64,000 bases of DNA from Methanomicrobium mobile BP (GTDB lineage Archaea > Halobacteriota > Methanomicrobia > Methanomicrobiales > Methanomicrobiaceae): NCBI RefSeq assembly GCF_000711215.1, contig NZ_JOMF01000006.1:62001-126000 (forward strand), in the 5' to 3' direction. The notes beneath the pieces are model-generated. The model was not told the DNA's origin. It did no database searches and saw only the letters and a list, made by a program, of their open reading frames with translations. The position numbers were made by a program, and so were the translations under genes. This document shows positions 8,856 to 17,811 of the stretch, in pieces (position 1 is the stretch's first letter; every line of letters starts with the position of its first letter).

Positions 8856-10000
8856 ACCTTTGCAGTTTCATTGAATCTCATGATTGTTTCCGAGACCGTG
8901 TTCACGTCATCCGCCGTCAGATTCGTGCTGCACGGAATATTTACGACGCGCTCCCAAAAGTATTGGGCTTTTTCTATACGATATGCCCGCGAATTTTTGT
9001 AAGGCGGCAGATCGTGAATCAGATGCCATATCGGTCTGGACTGTATATTGTTATCTCCCAGATATTTTATCAGATCGTCGCGCCTGTCCGTAAGATAACT
9101 GTAGAACCAGCGGTTCGATCTGATATCGTCGCGGAAGGGGTACAGTTTAACTCCGTTTTTTACGTAATTATCATAATTTGTGTTCTTGATTGCGACAAAC
9201 TCCTCAATGCGTTCTATTTGGGCAACGCCCACCGCCGCCTGAAGATTTGTCATGCGATAGTTGTATCCTATTTCGTTGTGCAGGAAGTATACGGCATCGT
9301 CTTTCGCCTGTGTCGATAGGTAACGTGCTTTATCAAGAATTTTTGCGTCCTGCGATATCAGCATACCGCCGCCGCCGGTGGTCACAATCTTGTTGCCGTT
9401 AAAAGACAGCGCGCCGATATCGCCGATTGTTCCTGCAAACTTCCCCGCATAAGCGCCTGTCTTGAAGTAACTTCCGAACGCTTCCGTTGCATCCTCTATT
9501 ACCTTGAATCCGAAGCGCTTCTTAAGATCCATGAGTTTTTCCATGTTCGCGATGTTTCCGAAGACATGGACGACGATGACGGCAGATACGTGCCTGCCGT
9601 TAGCTTTGTCGACAAGTTTTCCCGCGCGCATTTCGCATTCTTCGAGGCAGAAACGCTCGAGTTTATCCATGTCCATGCAGAGCGTATCGTCGCAGTCCAT
9701 GAATACGGGTTCGGCATTCACATATTTGACTGGGTTGACTGCCGCAACAAAGGTAAGGGTGGGGACAATCACTTCGTCGCCCGCATTCACTCCGCAGCAG
9801 ATCAATGAAAGGTGAAGTGCCGCGGTTCCAGACTGACAGGCCACCGCATCCGGCGTATGGACATACTCTGCGACTGCTTTTTCCATCTGTGTGATGTAGG
9901 CGCCGCCGGTTGATACCCATTCCTGAGTTATGGCATCATCGACATATTTTTTCTCGTTCCCTTTTAGATTCGGGACGGATAGGGGTATGAATTTTTCCAT
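8852..10000 (-). CDS. legC: LegC-type sugar 4-aminotransferase (PLP)
   Basis: A 382-residue DegT/DnrJ/EryC1-family aminotransferase. The PLP lysine is K204 in the run ALSFNGNKIVTTGGGGML; the nucleotide/PLP contacts QSGTAALHLSL (~56-66) and EDATEAFGS (~169-177) are in place. The FNGNKIVTTGGGG version of the motif is typical of the LegC group that aminates C4 of the 4-keto-6-deoxy sugar made by LegB. The gene follows legB by 7 nt and its 3' end overlaps the PtmE-like gene. The length is normal. Confidence 0.87.
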   Translation of the reverse strand: MEKFIPLSVPNLKGNEKKYVDDAITQEWVSTGGAYITQMEKAVAEYVHTPDAVACQSGTAALHLSLICCGVNAGDEVIVPTLTFVAAVNPVKYVNAEPVFMDCDDTLCMDMDKLERFCLEECEMRAGKLVDKANGRHVSAVIVVHVFGNIANMEKLMDLKKRFGFKVIEDATEAFGSYFKTGAYAGKFAGTIGDIGALSFNGNKIVTTGGGGMLISQDAKILDKARYLSTQAKDDAVYFLHNEIGYNYRMTNLQAAVGVAQIERIEEFVAIKNTNYDNYVKNGVKLYPFRDDIRSNRWFYSYLTDRRDDLIKYLGDNNIQSRPIWHLIHDLPPYKNSRAYRIEKAQYFWERVVNIPCSTNLTADDVNTVSETIMRFNETAKV

Positions 10001-10007
10001 AACTGCC

Positions 10008-10994
10008 TCAGAGATTGTAAATATCGGCTTTGTAAGCGCTTAAGTTGTCTTTTATCCAGTCAACTGTCTCGGAAAGACCTTTTTCAAGAGTATATTCGGG
10101 TTTCCATCCGGTAAGCCTTCTAATCTTCTCGTTGCAACCGAAGAGTCTGTTGACCTCGCTCTTCTCGGGTCTTATACGGTCTTCGTCGCAGACAATCTTT
10201 GCCTCGGGATTGATCTGATTTATCAGTTCATTTGCCAGATCGCCGATGGAGACCTCAAACTGCGATGCGATATTTATCTCCTGACCTATTGCCGCGTCGC
10301 ATTTTGCAATACTCTCGAATCCCCGAACCGTATCTTTTACGAAGGTGTAATCTCTCGTCGGAGTCAGCGATCCGAGTTTGATTTCCTTATACCCCGAAAG
10401 AAGTTGCGTGATTATTGTCGGAATCACGGCACGTGCGGATTGACGCGGTCCGAAGGTGTTGAAAGGACGCACAATCGAAACGGGAAGATCGAAGGAGCGG
10501 TAAAAACTCTCGGCAAGCCTGTCCGCACCGATCTTCGTTGCCGAATACGGAGATTGACCCTGATATGGGTGTTTTTCATCGATGGGGACATATTGCGCGG
10601 TTCCGTAGACTTCCGATGTGGATGTGACGAGGACGCGGCTTGTGTGCAGATTGCGAGCCGCCTGAAGGACGTTTAGGGTTCCTTTGATATTGGTATCCAC
10701 ATAGGAATCTGGAGAATGATAGCTGAAAGGAATTGCGATTAGCGCCGCGAGGTGGTATACGGTGTCGACTCCTTTCATCGCTTCGCGAACTCCGTTAGGG
10801 TCGCGGATATCTCCGGCAAAAATCTCCAGTCTGTCTTTGATTTCTTTGGGGAGCGTATCTATCCAGCCCCATGAGTTAAAAGAGTTATAATATACGAAGG
10901 CACGGATTTTGTTGTCGGGATTTTGTGCAAGCAGTTCGGTCAGGTGGCTGCCTATGAATCCGTCCGCACCTGTTACAAGTATTGTCTCAGACAT
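10008..10994 (-). CDS. legB: NDP-sugar 4,6-dehydratase (LegB type)
   Basis: A 328-residue extended short-chain dehydrogenase/reductase. The NAD loop is TGADGFIGSH (residues 8-17), catalytic Tyr150 and Lys154 lie in YSATK, and TSEVYG supplies the Ser/Glu region typical of 4,6-dehydratases. The enzyme removes water from the N-acetylhexosamine nucleotide to form a 4-keto-6-deoxy intermediate. It is the first gene of the 11-gene operon that runs down to 714, in biochemical order at its head (LegB, LegC, nucleotidyltransferase). The 227 nt upstream, before the Gfo/Idh gene, should hold the operon promoter, but I could not pick one TATA box with confidence. Confidence 0.87.
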   Translation of the reverse strand: MSETILVTGADGFIGSHLTELLAQNPDNKIRAFVYYNSFNSWGWIDTLPKEIKDRLEIFAGDIRDPNGVREAMKGVDTVYHLAALIAIPFSYHSPDSYVDTNIKGTLNVLQAARNLHTSRVLVTSTSEVYGTAQYVPIDEKHPYQGQSPYSATKIGADRLAESFYRSFDLPVSIVRPFNTFGPRQSARAVIPTIITQLLSGYKEIKLGSLTPTRDYTFVKDTVRGFESIAKCDAAIGQEINIASQFEVSIGDLANELINQINPEAKIVCDEDRIRPEKSEVNRLFGCNEKIRRLTGWKPEYTLEKGLSETVDWIKDNLSAYKADIYNL

Positions 10995-11221
10995 CTCTGT
11001 TATATAGTTTGTTAGGTGTGGGGTTAAAAAAGTATGTGATGGATTGATTATTCTCGCGGATAATTTTCGGGGAAATGCTCCTCGTATCCGTGAAAAATGT
11101 GTCCTGTTTAAACAGTATATCGTGGGAATTGTGTGACGGGCATGGGCTGTGGTTTCGATTAATGTAAATGATATTCAAGAAAATGCTTTTGAAACACCCA
11201 GTTTATGTCAATAAAAATGTT

Positions 11222-12193
11222 CTAAATAGATTTCCCCGCAATTTTTTGGTAAATATCCATAGATAGATATTGCTCTTCAATAGTCTTTAATCTAGATAGT
11301 GCTTCTGAATCCAGACCCAAAAAACCCGAAACTTCTTTATATATCCCAGGTTTATACATAACATCCAACGAATCATCAATATCGAGATATTTTGCCTCAA
11401 TGCTTCCAAGTTCCTGAACTTGAATTTTTTCCAAAGGACGCAAAATAATCTTGTGCTTTGAAGTCAGCCATTCTACTCCCCAACGACCTGGAGATACCCA
11501 ATTTGCATTATACGTAAATAATACACCATTTTTGGATATTCCGGATCCGGCATATACAGCTTTACAATCAGACCAATTCACTTTTCCCAGACTATATGAA
11601 TTGAATACATCAGGCATACCAATAACAAAAAATGCCAGATCAATTACATGGGTAGAATTACAAAGCAACCAGTTGTTTTTGACTTCAGGGGGCTGATCCA
11701 ATTCTTTTATGACATGGCTCCATTCTGTAAATTCAAAATTACAGGACAAAACGCCCCCATCTTCTTCAATTATTTCCAAAGCTTTTATTGTTGAGGCATA
11801 GTTTCGCCTGTTATATGCTACGTATATCTCTGCATCATTATCGCGACATGCTTTAAATAATGCGGCAATATCTTTTTTGCTGAGACCTGCGGGTTTTTCC
11901 GACAAAATGTGTTTAAATCCGGAATCCAATAATTGCATATTTACATTGAACAATTGATTTGCAGATACGGCAACAATTACTGATGAGTGCTCATCTAATG
12001 ACGGATGTTTTTTTAAATATTTTTCAATCCCTCCAGATAATGCTGTTATACCGGTTATTTCTTTGAATCTTTCACATCCTGTAGCACTTCGACCGATAAC
12101 TGTAAAATTAATGTTTAAAGCATTGAGTACTTTGGCATATTCTACAGCCATCATCCCGGTACCTATTAACAGTACTTCTTTCTCACAAAACAT
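11222..12193 (-). CDS. Gfo/Idh/MocA-family oxidoreductase (AT-rich)
   Basis: A 323-residue NAD(P)-dependent oxidoreductase with Rossmann loop LLIGTGMMAVEYAKVL, the EKP motif in HILSEKPAGLSKKDI and a YVAYNRRNYAS substrate-domain block. It is transcribed with the preceding Gfo/Idh gene (16 nt apart) and separated from the legionaminic operon by a 227-nt spacer. The coding sequence is visibly more AT-rich than the operon downstream and the nitrogenase-like operon upstream, suggesting separate acquisition. The substrate is unknown; surface-sugar metabolism is inferred from the location. Confidence 0.78.
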   Translation of the reverse strand: MFCEKEVLLIGTGMMAVEYAKVLNALNINFTVIGRSATGCERFKEITGITALSGGIEKYLKKHPSLDEHSSVIVAVSANQLFNVNMQLLDSGFKHILSEKPAGLSKKDIAALFKACRDNDAEIYVAYNRRNYASTIKALEIIEEDGGVLSCNFEFTEWSHVIKELDQPPEVKNNWLLCNSTHVIDLAFFVIGMPDVFNSYSLGKVNWSDCKAVYAGSGISKNGVLFTYNANWVSPGRWGVEWLTSKHKIILRPLEKIQVQELGSIEAKYLDIDDSLDVMYKPGIYKEVSGFLGLDSEALSRLKTIEEQYLSMDIYQKIAGKSI

Positions 12194-12209
12194 ACTCTCT
12201 TCCTGTTGA

Positions 12210-13190
12210 CTATGTAATATTGCAAATATCGGTCACACCAATATCGGCATTGATTTTCTCCAGAAATGCTTTAATCATCGGAATATGTAATTTCATAGAG
12301 TCTTCATAGGATGTCAGATTGCAATCACCTGTTACTAATATATCATGAACTGCATGATTGGTTAAGCCACTTACAAATTGCATAGGATATTTGATATTTT
12401 CTTCAGATCGAGTGTTATCGTGCCTTATTATTTTTGCAGCAATGACATCAGATTTTTCTTCAATGAATATGTCGCAGACATTGCTTTTTAGAATTATTTG
12501 ATTTGGACAATCATTTAAAGACGAAACTAATGTAAATGAATAAGTACCTATTTTACCACACAATTTACCGGTAAATTCAACATATCCTTTTCTTTTTGAA
12601 GGAATTATCTCTCTATCAAGATCACTTATATCAACATCTATGTCTCCAATGTATCTACCCAAATATGCCAACAAATCTAAGTAATGAATTGCATTACAAC
12701 CCAATCCAAAATTTTTCCCAGAAACGTACATATCAATGCTGTTTGCATCAATCAATACAGACTTCAGATAGACATAAAAATCAAAGAGTCTCCTGCCGCA
12801 ATTTACCCATGCAGAAATACCATATTGTTCAAGTATTTTTTGGACCGCATAATAGTCTTCTACTTTTGTGAACAGTACTTTTTCAAAGATTATATTTTTA
12901 ACATTGCATTTGGCGATTAGCTCTTCAGTAACAGCCCTGCGTATTCCTGAAGTAGTTGCAATAATTGCCACGTCGATATTTGATGGTATCTCATTGACAC
13001 TATGACAATATGGAATATTAGCCTTATTTTGATTGGAATTTTCTGTATCTAACAGCTTTTTTGCTTTATCAATAGATTCTGATGAGGGATCAACAACCCA
13101 GATATTCACATCATCTTTTAATTTAGTCAGCGCCTGAAGATGTCTTGAACCTATACCGCCTACACCAATTAATGCGATATTTTTTTTCAT
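12210..13190 (-). CDS. Gfo/Idh/MocA-like oxidoreductase (AT-rich)
   Basis: A 326-residue protein with an N-terminal Rossmann loop ALIGVGGIGSRHLQAL. The position of the EKP motif reads IIFEKVLFTK, keeping the Glu-Lys pair but with Val for Pro; the substrate domain has SAWVNCGRRLFDFY. It is first in a two-gene AT-rich minus-strand unit, 200 nt from the divergent nitrogenase-like operon. Its role is unknown; it probably acts with the neighbouring Gfo/Idh enzyme on a sugar or sugar nucleotide. Confidence 0.75.
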   Translation of the reverse strand: MKKNIALIGVGGIGSRHLQALTKLKDDVNIWVVDPSSESIDKAKKLLDTENSNQNKANIPYCHSVNEIPSNIDVAIIATTSGIRRAVTEELIAKCNVKNIIFEKVLFTKVEDYYAVQKILEQYGISAWVNCGRRLFDFYVYLKSVLIDANSIDMYVSGKNFGLGCNAIHYLDLLAYLGRYIGDIDVDISDLDREIIPSKRKGYVEFTGKLCGKIGTYSFTLVSSLNDCPNQIILKSNVCDIFIEEKSDVIAAKIIRHDNTRSEENIKYPMQFVSGLTNHAVHDILVTGDCNLTSYEDSMKLHIPMIKAFLEKINADIGVTDICNIT

Positions 13191-13294
13191 TAAAAATATA
13201 TTATCTCAACTCACTAAAAATGAATCGAAGAGATGAGTGAGTCTAGGAGTGAGAACGCAAGAATAATCTCACATAAACATTGGTTAATTTGCGG

Positions 13295-13320
13295 ATTATC
13301 ATAACATATAACATTATCCA
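13295..13320 (+). promoter_or_regulatory. Candidate TATA region of nitrogenase-like operon
   Basis: The stretch ATCATAACATATAACATT is the best TATA-like element upstream of the NifH-like gene and would give a leader of about 50 nt. A second AT-rich run (AATATAAA at 13381) is too close to the ATG at 13393 to act as a TATA box for it. No palindromic operator was recognised. Confidence 0.35.
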
Positions 13321-13392
13321 CCCATTTCCAATCAAAAACTCCATCCCCCACCCCGCACTCCTTATCACCCCTCAAAACCAAATATAAAACAG

Positions 13393-14214
13393 ATGAAGCA
13401 GATAGCACTCTACGGAAAAGGCGGCATAGGTAAATCGACAACCTCCGCCAACCTCTCCGCGGCATTATCCGAGAAGAACCTCAGCATAATGCAGATAGGC
13501 TGCGACCCGAAACATGACAGCACACGCATGCTCATGGGCGGCAGATGGATACCCACCGTCCTTGACACAATACGCGATAAAGGGGAAGAAATAAACGCCG
13601 ATGAGATAGTCTTCGCCGGATACAACAACATCCGCTGCGTTGAAGCGGGGGGACCCGAACCCGGTGTGGGATGCGCCGGCAGGGGAATCATAGCAACATT
13701 CCAGCTCCTTGAAAAACTCGACGCACTCTACGGCGACGTCATCGTCTACGACGTATTGGGGGACGTGGTCTGCGGCGGCTTTGCAATGCCCATGCGCGAA
13801 GGATACGCACGCGAGGTCTATCTGGTAACATCGGGGGACTTCATGGCGCTTTATGCCGCAAACAACATCAGCAAAGCAATAGCGCGGCTGTCAAACCGCT
13901 CAAGAAACTTCTGCTCGCTCGGAGGAGTTATCTGCAACTCTCAGAACATCGAAGGCGAACTCGAACTCGTCAGCGAATTCGCGCAGATGATAAACTCGCA
14001 ACTGATAGGATTCATACCGCGAAGTCAGATCGTCCGCGTCGCCGAGGTAAACAAGAAGACCGTCCTCGAATATGCTCCCGAATCCGAACAGGCGGGAATC
14101 TACCGAACAATCGCCGACAGGATAATGCAGAACAGCCCCGATGTCACGAAGAAACCGACGCCGCTCACGATGGATGAACTCGAAGAACTCGCACAAAAAC
14201 ATATCAAGGCTTGA
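13393..14214 (+). CDS. NifH-like ATP-dependent reductase of a nitrogenase-like system
   Basis: A 273-residue homolog of the nitrogenase Fe protein. The P-loop [11 protein letters not shown] begins at residue 7; [15 protein letters not shown] follows (nitrogenase NifH usually has KADST). The two cysteines that bridge the 4Fe-4S cluster between the dimer halves are present as Cys94 in GVGCAGRG and Cys127 in LGDVVCGGF. The protein should be a homodimer that hydrolyses ATP to pass low-potential electrons to the component encoded by the next two genes, with which it overlaps. NifH relatives also serve in F430 (CfbC), chlorophyll (BchL) and methylthio-alkane (MarH) systems; the partners here are not CfbD-like, so I call it an unassigned nitrogenase-like reductase. 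Confidence 0.85.
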   Translation: MKQIALYGKGGIGKSTTSANLSAALSEKNLSIMQIGCDPKHDSTRMLMGGRWIPTVLDTIRDKGEEINADEIVFAGYNNIRCVEAGGPEPGVGCAGRGIIATFQLLEKLDALYGDVIVYDVLGDVVCGGFAMPMREGYAREVYLVTSGDFMALYAANNISKAIARLSNRSRNFCSLGGVICNSQNIEGELELVSEFAQMINSQLIGFIPRSQIVRVAEVNKKTVLEYAPESEQAGIYRTIADRIMQNSPDVTKKPTPLTMDELEELAQKHIKA

Positions 14215-15283
14215 AGGTTGCACGGTAATCGGGGCACTCACCGTAACCTCTTTTGTCACTGACGCGGCTACGATAGTTCACGGTCCGGCAGGCTGCGCGC
14301 ACCAGTCGGCGTCGATGATACAGTCGGCAATGATCTATATCTATAACGAATGCTACGGCATCCCCGAGATCTTCACGAGCGACATGAACGAAGAGGAGAT
14401 TATCTTCGGCGGCGAAGAGCGGCTCAAAGAGACAATACGTGAAACGGTCGCCGACGGCAGATACAAAGCAATCTTCGTAATCGGAACCTGCATAAGCGAT
14501 ACAATCGGGGATGACATTGAGACGGTCTGCAAGAATGCCTCCGCGGAATACAACATTCCGATAATCCCCATAGATGCCTCGGGTTTTCTCGGCGGCTCAT
14601 TCGAGAAAGGGTTTATCTCCGCAATCAGGGGCGTTACCGAACTGATACCGCCGCGCAGGACAGAGGCAGAGACAAAGGAGGCTCCCTCCGAACCCGAACA
14701 CAAGACCGTGAACATAATCGCGGAGAAGAACCTAGAGTATGAGGTCGACGAGAACTTCGCGGAGATAAAGCGCCTGCTCTCGCTTCTCGGCGCGGACGTA
14801 AACACAAGGATAGCGCGCAGGACAACGGTCGCGGACATTGCCCGCTTCAACAATGCCGCGCTCAACATAGTCCGCGACGACCCGACAGGCGAGATATCCG
14901 CACATATCAAATCAGTCTCGGACATACCCGTTATCGGAGCCTTTCCCACGGGGTTGAGCGGGACGATAGAGTTCTTGAAAGATGCCGGAAGACTCATGAA
15001 TCTGGATGAAGCAGTAATAGATGCGGCAGTCAGCTCCGAGCTGAAAAATCAGGAAGAGATGCTTAAGAGATTTGCCGACTTAAAGGGGAAGAAGGTCTCG
15101 TTCGACCTCTTCGGATTTCAGAAGTTGGACAGCGCGTTTCTCGACGAGATTGCGGAGCGCGCGGGGCTCAAGATCGACATTGACGGACCTGCGATTATGA
15201 TTCCGTTTTACACACCCGTCGGAACCGCGGGGGTAAAACAGATGCTTGTGCAGTGGAGGCGCTTTATCAATGGCAAAAGATAA
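14174..15283 (+). CDS. NifD/NifE-like subunit of a nitrogenase-like reductase
   Basis: A 369-residue protein with the first Rossmann-like domain of nitrogenase component I. Cysteines fall where NifD binds the P-cluster: Cys16 (EGCTVIGA), Cys41 (HGPAGCAHQ) and Cys106 ([13 protein letters not shown]); the run [17 protein letters not shown] closely resembles NifD. It is much shorter than NifD and I see no cysteine in the C-terminal half equivalent to the FeMo-cofactor ligand, so true nitrogen fixation is not expected. The start is taken at the ATG at 14174, 41 nt inside the NifH-like gene; the first in-frame ATG (14141) would add an Arg-rich extension. It overlaps the third gene by 14 nt. Confidence 0.8.
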   Translation: MNSKNSHKNISRLEGCTVIGALTVTSFVTDAATIVHGPAGCAHQSASMIQSAMIYIYNECYGIPEIFTSDMNEEEIIFGGEERLKETIRETVADGRYKAIFVIGTCISDTIGDDIETVCKNASAEYNIPIIPIDASGFLGGSFEKGFISAIRGVTELIPPRRTEAETKEAPSEPEHKTVNIIAEKNLEYEVDENFAEIKRLLSLLGADVNTRIARRTTVADIARFNNAALNIVRDDPTGEISAHIKSVSDIPVIGAFPTGLSGTIEFLKDAGRLMNLDEAVIDAAVSSELKNQEEMLKRFADLKGKKVSFDLFGFQKLDSAFLDEIAERAGLKIDIDGPAIMIPFYTPVGTAGVKQMLVQWRRFINGKR

Positions 15284-16604
15284 TTCACGGGATACGGGAA
15301 ATAGTGCCGTCCCGAAGAAGAAAGGCAGGCAATCGGCGGTGTGCGCAAACCCCCTGTACCCATGCGCCATGACGGGCGCGGCATCCGCGCTTGCGGGCAT
15401 ATCCGATATGGGAGTCATCATACACGGCTCGTCGGGCTGCTACTACTACGCGGATATGGCAGTCCCCGACACGCTTCACAGCACCTTCATTGTTCAGGAC
15501 GAGGTCATCTTCGGTTCCGCGGAGAGGCTTACCGAGATAGTCGAGAGCGTCTCAAAACTCTACAATAAGATCGCGGTCATAAACACCTGCGTTCCTTCGG
15601 TGATGGGCGAAGACATAAAGGAGATTCTTGCGGATTATGACACAATCTGCATAGATGCGCCGGGCTTCATCGGTTACTTCGATGAGGGCTGGAAACTTGC
15701 CGTCAGAGAACTTGCCGACTCGATTCCGATAAACAACTCAAACCCAAATACAAACACAAATACAGATGCACCACTAACCGACCTATCAAAGGATTCAAAG
15801 GGCAATATCCGCGTCAATATCGACGGAGTCTGCTCAATGGATCCGTTCCATAAGGGAAGTCTCATTGAGGCAACCCGCCTCTTAAACCTATGCGGGCTTA
15901 AGACCGCGGCTGTGTTCTGTCATGACACCTATGAGAGCATAACGCACCCGTCACCGTATTCCGTATCGGTCAACCCCGATTACAACTGCGCGGATGTAAT
16001 GAATCGTCGCCTGAACGCAGACGCGCGGAATTCTACGGGCTCGCTTTTGGGTCTTGAGAACGTCTTGAGAACCTTTGAAGAACTATCCGACAGGCTCACT
16101 GAAACTGCCGATGCCGGGATTGACATTGACATCTCAAAGATCGAGTCGGAATGCGAGGAGACGGATGAGATTCTCACAACAGAGGGGGACAGATATCTGA
16201 GAAGACATGACCCGCCGCGCGTTGCCGTCTACTCAACATATGCCTACACGGAATTTGCATGCGATATGATTGCAAACTACATGGACGGCGAGATAGTTCA
16301 TGCCGCCGCGAGAAACAACCCTCCCGACTCCGACTTAAACGGCGGCGAAAACCCTTACAATATCGGCGGAATATGCACTCTCCATCAGATAAAGGAGATT
16401 CTTTCTAAGAAGGATTTCGACCTGATAATAGGATCATCCTTCGAGCATGCCGCTTTTCCGGACTCCGCATTTGTTGGACTTACATTCCCGATAAGACACA
16501 GAAAGATGCTTTATGACCGACCCGTAGCTGGAATCCAGGGCGCGCTCTACCTGATGGACGAGATCTCGGAAACGCTTGAGAACGGCAACAAAAAGAGCAA
16601 TTAA
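15270..16604 (+). CDS. NifK/NifN-like subunit of a nitrogenase-like reductase
   Basis: A 444-residue nitrogenase component-I homolog. Four cysteines lie near the P-cluster positions: Cys25 and Cys32 (VCANPLYPC), Cys57 (HGSSGCYYY) and Cys107 (INTCVPSVMGED). The C-terminal part, with DLIIGSSFEHAAF, FPIRHRK and GIQGALYLMDEI, matches the last Rossmann domain of NifD/K proteins. The ATG at 15270 follows a GGAGG and lies within the end of the preceding gene, so translation is coupled. A Thr/Asn-rich low-complexity linker (residues ~160-170) is unusual. The two component-I proteins probably form a heterotetramer served by the NifH-like protein. The substrate is unknown. Confidence 0.8.
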   Translation: MAKDNSRDTGNSAVPKKKGRQSAVCANPLYPCAMTGAASALAGISDMGVIIHGSSGCYYYADMAVPDTLHSTFIVQDEVIFGSAERLTEIVESVSKLYNKIAVINTCVPSVMGEDIKEILADYDTICIDAPGFIGYFDEGWKLAVRELADSIPINNSNPNTNTNTDAPLTDLSKDSKGNIRVNIDGVCSMDPFHKGSLIEATRLLNLCGLKTAAVFCHDTYESITHPSPYSVSVNPDYNCADVMNRRLNADARNSTGSLLGLENVLRTFEELSDRLTETADAGIDIDISKIESECEETDEILTTEGDRYLRRHDPPRVAVYSTYAYTEFACDMIANYMDGEIVHAAARNNPPDSDLNGGENPYNIGGICTLHQIKEILSKKDFDLIIGSSFEHAAFPDSAFVGLTFPIRHRKMLYDRPVAGIQGALYLMDEISETLENGNKKSN

Positions 16605-16620
16605 TTCATGAATGAGTATT

Positions 16621-16650
16621 GGGCTTTTCAGCCCCGCCCATTCCTTTTTC
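16621..16650 (+). terminator. Hairpin terminator after nitrogenase-like operon
   Basis: GGGCT-TTTC-AGCCC forms a 5-bp GC-rich stem at 16621-16634, followed by a T-rich run (TTCCTTTTTC) ending at 16650. It lies in the 52-nt gap between this operon and the convergent CDP-alcohol transferase gene. Confidence 0.55.
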
Positions 16651-16656
16651 AATATT

Positions 16657-17256
16657 TCAGTGCTTCAATTCCTTCCAGACATGAACAAAGCGCTGAACTG
16701 CGGTAAAGTGTCCCAGAATACCGAAGAGCAGGAGCGCCCATCCTAGGATACTCATTCCGTATATGCCTGCGGGGACGAAGTATGCGATAATGCCGCCCGC
16801 CATCAGAAGAACCAGCCTGTCGGCGCGTCCGAGAACGCCGCCGTAGAACCTGCCGGCACCTACAGCCTGCGCCTGCGTTCCGAGATATGAGGACATGAGA
16901 ACGCCCGTAAGCGCAAAGACACCGATATACCACGGGCATAAATCTCCCCAGAATATGCCGCAGACTATGAAGATATCCGCGTATCTGTCGAGGACATGAT
17001 CGAGGAAATCACCGCGCGGGCTTGCGATATTCATCTCGCGGGCAATGGCGCCGTCTATGGCGTCGAAAAAGCCGTTCAGCATCACGAAAACGACACCAAA
17101 CAATACCCATGACTTGTAAAATACGACACCCGCGGCGATGGCGGCAATAAACGCCAGTATCGTGCAGGCATTCGGCGTCAGATGCAGTTTTATGCAGAAA
17201 CGGGCAACGGGAGTCACAATTCCCGCTACATGCGGTCGGTAATTGTCAAGTGTCAT
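16657..17256 (-). CDS. CDP-alcohol phosphatidyltransferase (archaetidylinositol-phosphate synthase-like)
   Basis: A 199-residue integral membrane enzyme that joins a CDP-activated archaeal lipid to an alcohol phosphate. The class signature is complete: DGAIAREMNIASPRGDFLDH with the two further Asp residues in HVLDRYAD. Five to six hydrophobic segments follow (for example CTILAFIAAIAAGVVF, VFALTGVLMSSYL, LVLLMAGGIIAYFV). The length and motif spacing fit archaetidylinositol phosphate synthase, although archaetidylglycerol or serine transferases are close relatives. It overlaps the kinase gene upstream by ATGA. Confidence 0.8.
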   Translation of the reverse strand: MTLDNYRPHVAGIVTPVARFCIKLHLTPNACTILAFIAAIAAGVVFYKSWVLFGVVFVMLNGFFDAIDGAIAREMNIASPRGDFLDHVLDRYADIFIVCGIFWGDLCPWYIGVFALTGVLMSSYLGTQAQAVGAGRFYGGVLGRADRLVLLMAGGIIAYFVPAGIYGMSILGWALLLFGILGHFTAVQRFVHVWKELKH

Positions 17257-17765
17257 AGATCATACCCAAGAAACTCGGACCAGTCGGTATCTCCGAAATG
17301 CGCGGGTCTGAGTCCTTTAATAAATTCATCAATCATTGCGGCGGTATCCTCAACCGCGGCAGACGTAGTGTCAAGCTCCAGTATCTCTTCATCGCCGTGA
17401 CATTCCACGGTCTCGATAAGTATGGTGTCAAGCGCTTCGGCAAGAACATTCTCCTTTACTTTCACAGCCGAATAACCGCGCTTTCGCAGGCGGTCCTCAA
17501 GAACATCGGGACGGCAGCGGAGAACGATAACGCGCTCTGACGGGAGGATGTGGGTTATATGACCCTCTATGATTCCGTCAACGGCGGGAAACTCGTCTGC
17601 CCAGAGATCTTCGTCGATGACGATTGCGTCACGCTCCTCGTCCTTCTCAAGAATATACTTCTCTATCGTATCATTCTGAGCCAACACATTATAGCCTTTC
17701 GCTCTCAGAACCGAGGATACCGCAGTTTTTCCCGTGCCGGGTGTTCCCGTAATGCTTACCATCAT
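17253..17765 (-). CDS. Fap7/AK6-type adenylate kinase-like NTPase
   Basis: A 170-residue P-loop protein starting VSITGTPGTGKTAVSSVL, with a NMP-binding-like second half (DGIIEGHITHILPSERVIVLRC, RKRGYSAVKVKENVLAEAL). This matches the atypical adenylate kinase AK6/Fap7 group, which in archaea and eukaryotes assists small-subunit ribosome maturation through ATP hydrolysis as well as having AMP kinase activity. It is translationally coupled to the CDP-alcohol transferase gene; no functional connection between the two is evident. Confidence 0.78.
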   Translation of the reverse strand: MMVSITGTPGTGKTAVSSVLRAKGYNVLAQNDTIEKYILEKDEERDAIVIDEDLWADEFPAVDGIIEGHITHILPSERVIVLRCRPDVLEDRLRKRGYSAVKVKENVLAEALDTILIETVECHGDEEILELDTTSAAVEDTAAMIDEFIKGLRPAHFGDTDWSEFLGYDL

Positions 17766-17811
17766 ACTTTTGCCGCTATATGAGTCCTATTAGATGTCGC
17801 TGTTATATGAG

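Noticed and set aside
10987-11178. A 63-codon minus-strand frame upstream of legB
   Set aside because: It overlaps the legB start, has no ribosome-binding site and looks like AT-rich promoter DNA.
13393-16604. Reading the operon as a true nitrogenase (nifHDK)
   Set aside because: The first component-I protein is far shorter than NifD, no cofactor-ligand cysteine is visible in its second half, the Fe protein carries KHDST instead of KADST, and no nif accessory genes are nearby.
13393-16604. Reading the operon as the F430 enzyme cfbCD
   Set aside because: CfbD is a single NifD-like subunit with a different N-terminal pattern; here there are two different component-I subunits. The NifH-like protein alone could still be CfbC-like, which is why a tree is proposed.
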